From: Chinchilla lanigera
Taxonomy: Eukaryota > Chordata > Mammalia > Rodentia > Chinchillidae
Direction: 5' to 3'
NCBI RefSeq assembly: GCF_000276665.1
Contig: NW_004955404.1
Coordinates: 34,080,968 to 34,144,967, forward strand
DNA: 64,000 nt
Each line of letters opens with the position of its first letter. Within the stretch, counting starts at the first letter, position 1. Shown in pieces: positions 57,621-64,000 of this stretch. Both the position numbers and the translations under genes were made by a program. The notes beneath the pieces were generated by a model. That model was not told the DNA's origin and ran no database searches. It saw nothing but the letters and a program-made list of their open reading frames with translations.

Positions 57621-57924
57621 ATTCCTATTAACACTAATACACAGAGTAACCAAATCTTTTCACCCTTGTTGATTCACATCATCTATAGTCCTAACTGCAG
57701 GCTTGTTTACCAGTTTACTGCTTCGGACACTTCCGAAATGGTAATTTTCACTCCTTTGAGTATCATTAATAGCCGTGCCATGACATGGGGAATAAAGCAT
57801 CCCTCTGCTGGTATTTGTGTATTAACAATTATCAAACTCTCAGATTTATTAAACAGGAGGTATGCGTTCTAAAATGCCTGTCTAAAGCATTATTTCATGA
57901 CCAATTACTAAATAAATATACAAA

Positions 57925-57949
57925 AGTGTGTATGTGTGTGTGTGTGTGT
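57925..57949. repeat. (TG)n microsatellite
   Basis: About 25 bp of TG repeats with one TATG interruption. Confidence 0.9.
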
Positions 57950-58074
57950 TTTAAGGAAAATGAAACTGGCTTCTGCCTAAAATCAATTTTAGCAACAACC
58001 CTTCTCTCATTATTGCTCCATTAACGACTTCAGGGAATTGCTCCTATTTATATTTAACCAATCATAATCCTGTT

Positions 58075-58105
58075 TTCTTTTCTTTCTTTTTTTCCTTTTC
58101 CTTTC
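58075..58105. repeat. Pyrimidine-rich low-complexity tract
   Basis: A T/C run of about 30 bp (ttcttttctttctttttttcc). Confidence 0.75.
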
Positions 58106-58279
58106 GGATTAATTTCTATGTCTAATCACTGGGGAAAACTAAGAATATTGGGTCATCAGGTCTTTCCTTTTTACCTGTAAACTGCTTATTAAATAGTCCC
58201 TGTGGTACAAAATTAAGACTACAAAGAGGAATGGAGTTTTATTGAAAAAAAAAACTTTTCAATTTGTCCAAAGGTTAAA

Positions 58280-58600
58280 GTGAAACCAACTGCTAGAGAC
58301 AAAATCCACACATCATTTAAACAATTAGTGAGGAATGTTCAAAGACTTTATGTTCAAAGGGCACACGATTTGTATTTTAAGTTGTATGTGGAGGGAATCT
58401 AGTCGGAAAGTTAATTAACAATAAACCAAGAGGGCTTCATCTCAGATGTTTAACTATGCACGGAGAGGCTGGCGTCCAGCGGAGAGCGTGCTGGGAAGTA
58501 GGAGTGGGAGGCTGGAATGTCACCGTGCTCAGTGGGCCCCCAATAAATGCTTTATTAACAATGATGATGTCAGCCTCGCAAAATATTAAAGGGGCCTTGT
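58280..58600. other. Candidate conserved non-coding element, locally GC-rich
   Basis: It contains 'gttaattaacaataaacc', then a GC/CpG-richer core (about 58460-58545: 'ggagaggctggcgtccagcgg', 'caccgtgctcagtgggcccc') and then 'caataaatgctttattaac'. It has no recognised repeat and differs sharply from the flanking AT-rich DNA. Confidence 0.35.
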
Positions 58601-60675
58601 CTTAGTGGCTTGCTTTTTTCTTGTTTTTTAGTGACCTAAAAATTATTTTGTAATAAAGATTTTTACAGAAAAAAAAAGAAAGAAATCAACCAACCAATAG
58701 TGTTGCTTCCCAACACCTCAAAACAATCTGACTTTTGGGGATTGTCCAGCAATAAAAAAAATCATATTCATAGTCCTTTCCCAGTCTGCTTTACTAATCA
58801 TTCATGAGATATGCGATGTAAGCTAAGTGTTTCTTGGAGCAAGAAACAACTTTTCTATTTTTTGGAGGGCAAGACTGATTTTGCACAATTATTACACTTA
58901 GGCAGAACAGCTAGTAGAATTTGTAAAAATATTAATTAACAATTTATTTTTTCAGAGTTCTTATGCAGTTGTTCTGCTTACCAGCTCAGCAAAGTGTTGA
59001 TAGCTAGTCAATACTGACCATGTATCAATCGATCCCTTTGTCCCCATATACCAACGTACTTATTTCTCCAGAATTCCTTTCTTCCCATCTATGATTTCCA
59101 CTAGATTCAATTCCTAGCTTATTGTTCAGAGCTGAGTCCCATATTCCAAAGGATGCCACTAACTCCCATTAATCTGACTTAGATTAGTAACTGACAATTC
59201 AGTACCTAACAGCACATAAATGTGTAACCTCATACAAAATGGGCCTCTGAGACTATAAAATAAAAGTCAAATGGTAAAGCGTGCAGAGGGGTACTGAACG
59301 TGGGTGGAAGTGTTTGCTGAATAGTTTTTTGGGCATAACCTAACATATTCAATCTGTTAAGCTTTCCTCTCTTGTCTGAGTGAGAGAGAATTTAGATGCT
59401 TAGCTCTGAGACCCCCTACAGAAGCTAGATCCAAGGTCCAAGAAGATACAGTCCCTGTCTCTGAGAGTTGCATATCTCATTTCAGAGACAGAAGACTTCT
59501 AAAGCATTTCCCAGATGCATTGGCCAGAAGGTGGAAGCCAGGTCTCCCGCAGATATGCGTTCTATGGCTCTCCCCTAATCCCTGCCCTTCACCAGGGTCA
59601 AAGTCAAAGTGGGCGATGGATGAACAAGCTGTCTGTAAAGAACCCCCCCACCATATGTAAAAGATAAAGTTTCTACTCCAACACTTGAATCCTGGTGGAA
59701 AACTTATTTAGAAGTAGAAGGAAATACAGAGGCGAGATGGGGCAAGAATTTGATGACAAAGAGGAGAGAGAATCATCTAATTTCTCTTACTTGCCTGGAG
59801 AAATACTTACAGGGGCTTAAGTATGGACTGACAAAGATGAATGAACCTCCTTATTTTTGCATTAATAGGATAGTTAGAGTTAAGGATCAGTGCACATTTA
59901 TTCTTATAATAAAAGCTTTCTTTAGTTTTCCATATAAATGTACTTCTTTGTATAATAGTATCTGTGTAGTAATCATAAGTGATGCTTAGCCTACACGTCT
60001 GAGTGATTAGGGAATAGTTATAAATTTTTATATGCATATATCTATAGCTCCACGTGGATATAGCCTTCCTTTCACAGGTGGTTCATAAAAGGGTTGTAAT
60101 AGAAAAGATCCACTTCAAGTGAAAGGTTGCGCTGTTACGTCTAGATTGAGAGCGATCACAGAGATTAGCCCCTTGCCCTGAGTAATTTATAAAAAGCAAA
60201 TGAGAGGCTGGTGGCCATGAAAATAAATATAATTAACCCACTTAGAAAAACCTTCACCCTTGTTACAGATAGTTTCTGCTTGATCAGGCCAACCAGAGTA
60301 ACACACAAATAAATTAAGCCAAAGATTCCAAGATTTTAAAGTTTCCTTCTAATTTCTCCATAAATAATTGGACTATAGAAGAATAGCCCCATTTTTCAAA
60401 CTCTGAGTAAGCACCTCGTGCATATGAGTCAGTTCATAATTTTTGCACAGATGTCGCACTCCACAGGATATAAAAACAAACTAAAGATAGCCGGCCATAT
60501 AATGTGTAGATATATCATCGTTACAGATGCTCAGTAGAGCTTGTGCGGTTTTTTTTCTGAAAACAAATCTCAAATCTACATATTTTGAAGATATAAATTT
60601 CTCATTTGTTATTCTTGGACATGCTCTTTATTATCATTTTTTTTCCCCGTAAGTGAATTTTTAAAAAGTTCCAGG
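58601..60675. other. Repeat-poor AT-rich single-copy sequence
   Basis: About 2 kb without a recognised gene or interspersed repeat. The 76-79-codon frames at 59750-60037 lie opposite each other and are unsupported. Confidence 0.4.
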
Positions 60676-60679
60676 CCCA

Positions 60680-61020
60680 CAAAGCTGGCATGCAACTGAC
60701 GCGGCTGGAAAAGCATCCCTACAACAAAGACGACGCCGAAGCAGCCAGTGTGTTTCTTGGACGGCCTGCGGGGGCCTGCGCAGTGAGGTCCAGCAGCGTC
60801 CTCTCCACCCAGAGGACTCAGGCTCAGCCACTTGGAGTCCCGCACCCTGACGGGGAACCTGCCAATGTCACGGACACCTGTGAGTTACTGCAGTGCTTCC
60901 TGCTGGAGCACGCGACAACACATCTCTTAGAACTGGTAGAGCAGGGAGCCATCTATCCTCAGTGGTTCTGCCCGGGACTCGTTTTCGCTCTCTGTGGGCC
61001 GATGGAATGAGGTGATTGCT
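60680..61020 (+). other. CpG-rich block with 106-codon open frame, unidentified
   Basis: A GC-rich block with at least 17 CpGs (e.g. ctgacgcggctgg, aagacgacgccgaag, ggacggcctgcgggggcctgcgcag, gagcacgcgac) in AT-rich surroundings. A plus frame 60690-61010 (106 codons) spans it; a GTGAGT at 60880 resembles a splice donor but has no matching acceptor that I can defend. I recognise neither the plus nor the opposing minus translation. A small CpG island, enhancer, exon or GC-rich retropseudogene are all possible. Confidence 0.35.
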
Positions 61021-61194
61021 TCTCCTCCACATTTTTCCAAAACTCTAAATAGAGGTTGACTCTGAGGGCAGCTGGTTATAAACAGCAGACTGTCAAATAT
61101 TGATCGGAGTCTCTTCCTCAGGAACCAGTCTAAACGGGGCATGCTCAAGAGAAGGGTTCATGCTGGTAGCAACTGTTCTAGTGGAAAGTCTGAT

Positions 61195-61345
61195 ACATAA
61201 GGTTTGAATCTGACTATGTAACTTCCTAAGCCTCAGTTTTCACATCTATAAAATTGAGACGATAATAGTACTTTAAGTCACTGTGAGGATTAAATAACCA
61301 ATACATGTGAAGTGCCCAACATGGAGCTCAACCCTTGTTTTATTG
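61195..61345 (+). mobile_element. MIR SINE, sense
   Basis: In order: 'aaggtttgaatctgactatgtaacttcc', 'cctcagttttcacatctataaaattgagacgataatagtac', 'tcactgtgaggattaaataaccaatacatgtgaagtgcccaac' and 'gagctcaa'. This is a clear MIR core and 3' end. Confidence 0.88.
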
Positions 61346-62146
61346 TTGCCATTCTGCATATGACAAGGAAGGAAACTTCTGCACGTTCTGTGGCAAACAC
61401 AAAGAGCCGGTAATGTTTCAGAAAGAAGGACGTGAACTAAAGAGCACGTTCATTTCAGAGGCAACTTACGCTGTAAGAATACTTCTTCCCACATGTATTC
61501 GCAATAATAATATTAATAACAACACAGCAGTAATAATAGCTGACATTTATTTTAGCTCATTTCCTTATTATACCAAATCAATGTTTTATGAAACAATTCC
61601 AGTATGGGAATGAAGGCCAATCCTTTATTTATTAGAAAGCATCTTGTTGACATCAACTGTGGTGGGCCAGAGAGTGGCTTCGTTCTCTTGGTAGCACTAA
61701 CACCTCAGCTGATTTCCATCAGCCTGATGATGCACCACTGAAAGTTAAATACAGTCTAGGAGGAAGGGGATAGGGGGAGGAGAAAGAGATAGTCACAGAG
61801 AACAAATATTCGTTAAGCACCAGAAGCAATACATTGAATATATAATGTATCATTGATTAGGGATAAAGAAAAACCTCTCAGGCTTTTGGAGTTCAGTTCA
61901 CAACATAAAAATAGCAGACAGAAATAAAATATTTCCTCAAGTATATCCGAAATGTCCTCTATAATTTAGAATATTGAATTGGCAGGACTAGAGATGCAAC
62001 CCATTTTGTACTCTCCTTCTCATTCTGAAATTGTGGAAATCAATGAGTAGGCAAGCCTGTTTATCCTTTGTGCTTGAGAACACACTTTCTGTGACGCTAA
62101 GAGGTGAATGAAGTCTTGCTGTATTAATATCAATTATTAATATCAA
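61346..62146. other. Single-copy sequence, nothing recognised
   Basis: The 92-codon plus frame at 61335-61613 overlaps the MIR end and an (AAT)n-like patch and is unsupported. Direct copies of ATTAATATCAATT at about 62123 and 62136 sit at the next SINE's insertion site. Confidence 0.35.
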
Positions 62147-62157
62147 TTGATCAGGAG

Positions 62158-62248
62158 TTTTTTTTTTTTTTCCAGTACCAGGAGTCGAACTCATGACATT
62201 GCGCTTGCCAGGCAGGCACTTTTGCTGCTGAGCTAAATCCCCAGCCCC
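62158..62248 (-). mobile_element. ID SINE, antisense, with TSD
   Basis: A reversed ID body ('ccagtaccaggagtcgaactcatgacattgcgcttgccagg', 'gctgctgagctaaatccccagcccc') with a T14 tail complement. The target duplication is TTGATCAGGAG (62147-62157) and TTGATCACAAG (62249-62259), 9 of 11 identical. The 68-codon minus frame nearby starts inside it. Confidence 0.92.
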
Positions 62249-62278
62249 TTGATCACAAGTAACATGAATGTGTTAACC

Positions 62279-62375
62279 AATTTTTTTCCTCTTTTCTTTT
62301 TTCTTTTTTCTCTCCCCTCTTTCCTTCTTCTTTCCCTCCTTCCTTCATCTCTTCTATCCTTCTCTTTTTCTGCTT
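62279..62375. repeat. Polypyrimidine tract (CT/CTTT)n
   Basis: About 95 bp almost entirely T and C on plus, with units such as TTTTCTTTTTTC and CTTCCCTCCTTCC. The 74-codon minus frame through it (a K/E/R-rich translation) is low-complexity artefact. Confidence 0.85.
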
Positions 62376-64000
62376 CCTGTGTTATCTGTAATTGAAAACT
62401 AGAAAAAATACTTTCTAGGTCGTATCCCTTTATGCTGTTTATCACATTTATTATCACAAAATTTCCTTTTTTGTGAACTATTCAGTAATTGTTTCTTGTG
62501 ATTTTATACTATAACTGTACTTTCCTAATCAGAATAAATGCAAGAACATCTAGATTGCAATTGAAAAAACTAGAATTATAAATTCAATACCCACATTTAT
62601 AGTTCCCTATGTAGGTTCATCCCTCTGTTATATAGATTCTGGAAAGATGGACAGAAAAAGCCACAGTGAAATTTCATTTCTGAGGTGCAGTATATGTCTA
62701 ATTAATTTCACATCTGTACAAGCCATAGATTCTTATTTAAATTTAAAAATTCCCCAGTATGACCATTTCCCCCAAATAAACTTTGCCCACTATGCTTTTG
62801 GTAGATTTAGGTGAAACATATTTTCCTCTAAATATTATAAATTTCCTGGACACATTTGAATTAAACTTGATAACAGTTTGCTATTAGTGTTACACCTTGA
62901 ATTTTAAAAAGCAATGCTAGGTTTCTTTTGGCCAAACTGACTTTGCCCTCATTGAACACTTCCTGTAAAAAGTGACAGTGCTTATGGTGCCGACAGCTAG
63001 AAAGCCTCTTGGGGCTGCACCAGTCTGCGATAAATGAAAAGCTCTTTTCAGACTGAATTTTAGTTGTGTATTGTTATTTGTCTTTGAATCCATTTATTAG
63101 TCCAGAGATAATGTGACAGTTGACTCTTACAGTAACACAGTACTCATTAGCTAGCTTGACAGGGAGGTGCCAACGTGCACTGGAGATTGTATTTTATTAA
63201 TCTTCATGGCTCATTTGGAAGCTTGGCTGGCTATCTTGTAATGTGCCTTCGTGCTGACTGGGACAGGAATGTGTAGCCATGCTTACAACTGAAAAAATAT
63301 AAACTTGCATGATAAGATCGTTCCCTTTCCTTGACCTGAAATGCAGAAATCTAGCAAAGCCCAAATGAGTAATGTAGCATCTAGTGAGAATTTCCTTCCT
63401 GAGAATCTATAGCATTCCTTCTAGATACTAAGGACCATTGAATTTAAAAATGTTCAGTGCTTAATTAACATATAAGCTAAAAGTCTGTGGAAGATTTAAT
63501 TAAGTTTAAGGTGAATTTTGGAATGGCTTAAAGAAATATGCTTTGCCAGCATATCTCTGTTTCTCAGTTGTTTAGTGATATAATAGTCCTTTGAGTTGAT
63601 CCAGCTTTTTGTTAGACTTATTAAATTTGTGTAAATCATAGTTCTTTCTGTCTTTGACAAAATTTTAGCTTGTATTTAAGCAAACTAAATGAAGTGACAT
63701 GCCTCACTCTTCCAATGCTCTCTTAGTCCGTTTTGTACTCAGTTCAGTTTTTTTAAAAAGAATTTTGGGGAAAGATTTTATTGGATCATTTATCAATCAT
63801 ACAGTGATCTCTTAGAAGATAGTTACTTGTTTTCAAAAGTGACTTTTATTAATATTTTGGAAGAAGACTGAAAAATCTTGAAGCCATCAATTTTTGGTGA
63901 CTTTCTGAAGACAAGCTGTTTTTGGTTCTAAACCTTTACATATAGTCTCCTAAGTCTTCATTTCTAATGGAGTTTTCACTTCTTATCAATTCAGACATAT
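62376..64000. other. AT-rich single-copy sequence
   Basis: No gene or interspersed repeat is recognised. Positions 62980-63250 have a more mixed composition ('ggtgccgacagctag', 'gaggtgccaacgtgcactgg') and might be constrained, but this is only an impression. Confidence 0.4.

Noticed and set aside
52441..58574. TGCTGAC (MAF half-site) shared by three candidate elements
   Set aside because: A 7-mer is expected about eight times on both strands of 64 kb, so its recurrence is not evidence.
60871..60890. CCTGTGAGT as an exon 3' boundary
   Set aside because: Donor-like motifs are frequent and I could not pair it with a convincing acceptor or a recognised exon.
1..64000. CRISPR array, operon, phage or bacterial features
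   Set aside because: The repeat content is entirely mammalian retroelements. No regularly spaced direct repeats or bacterial genes are present.

Overview
The window is mammalian nuclear DNA from a rodent. It carries rodent-type SINEs: ID elements derived from tRNA-Ala/BC1, 7SL-derived B1 elements with the internal duplication, and ID-B1 composites of the B4 type. These lie over a background of mammal-wide MIR, L2, L1M, MaLR and hAT fossils. The ID copies share an unusual 3' end ending in GGTACCGGAGAAAAACC before the poly(A), and I do not recognise it as the mouse or rat type. A non-murid rodent is therefore likely, but I cannot name the species from sequence alone.

No protein-coding gene can be supported. 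Open frames are short (longest 159 codons), overlap on both strands, often cross known repeats, and none translates to a protein I recognise. The window is best read as intergenic or deep-intronic sequence. There are no functional rRNA or tRNA genes and no CRISPR array. One truncated tRNA-Phe retrocopy is present near 24.3 kb.

Layout: 0.6-9.9 kb holds MaLR LTRs, MIRs and one L1 3' end, including an LTR inserted cleanly into a MIR at 7.3-7.8 kb. A GC/CpG-rich island-like patch sits at 4.1-4.3 kb. The stretch 12.5-13.6 kb is a cluster of three ID SINEs plus an intact solo LTR with target duplications. The stretch 15-26 kb is a dense mix of MIR, L2, L1M, B4, B1 and MaLR. The stretch 26-35 kb has a CpG burst (26.3 kb), a MER5A, an L2, a pair of 92% identical 64-bp modules 875 bp apart (29.1 and 30.0 kb) and an unexplained GC-rich block (34.0-34.9 kb). 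The stretch 35.4-37.0 kb is an antisense L1M 3' end. A nested hAT/SINE mosaic lies at 41.5-42.0 kb.

From about 42.0 to 62.1 kb I see no ID, B1, B4 or LTR insertion, only old MIR and L2 fossils. The same interval contains several AT-rich, TAATTA-bearing, conserved-element-like stretches and a CpG-rich block at 60.7-61.0 kb. This pattern is what one expects around distal regulatory DNA of a developmental gene, but conservation cannot be tested here. Nothing in the window forms a pathway or operon. The most noteworthy observations are the tailless tRNA-Phe retropseudogene, the duplicated module, the unidentified GC-rich blocks, the SINE strand bias and the 20-kb young-transposon-free stretch.
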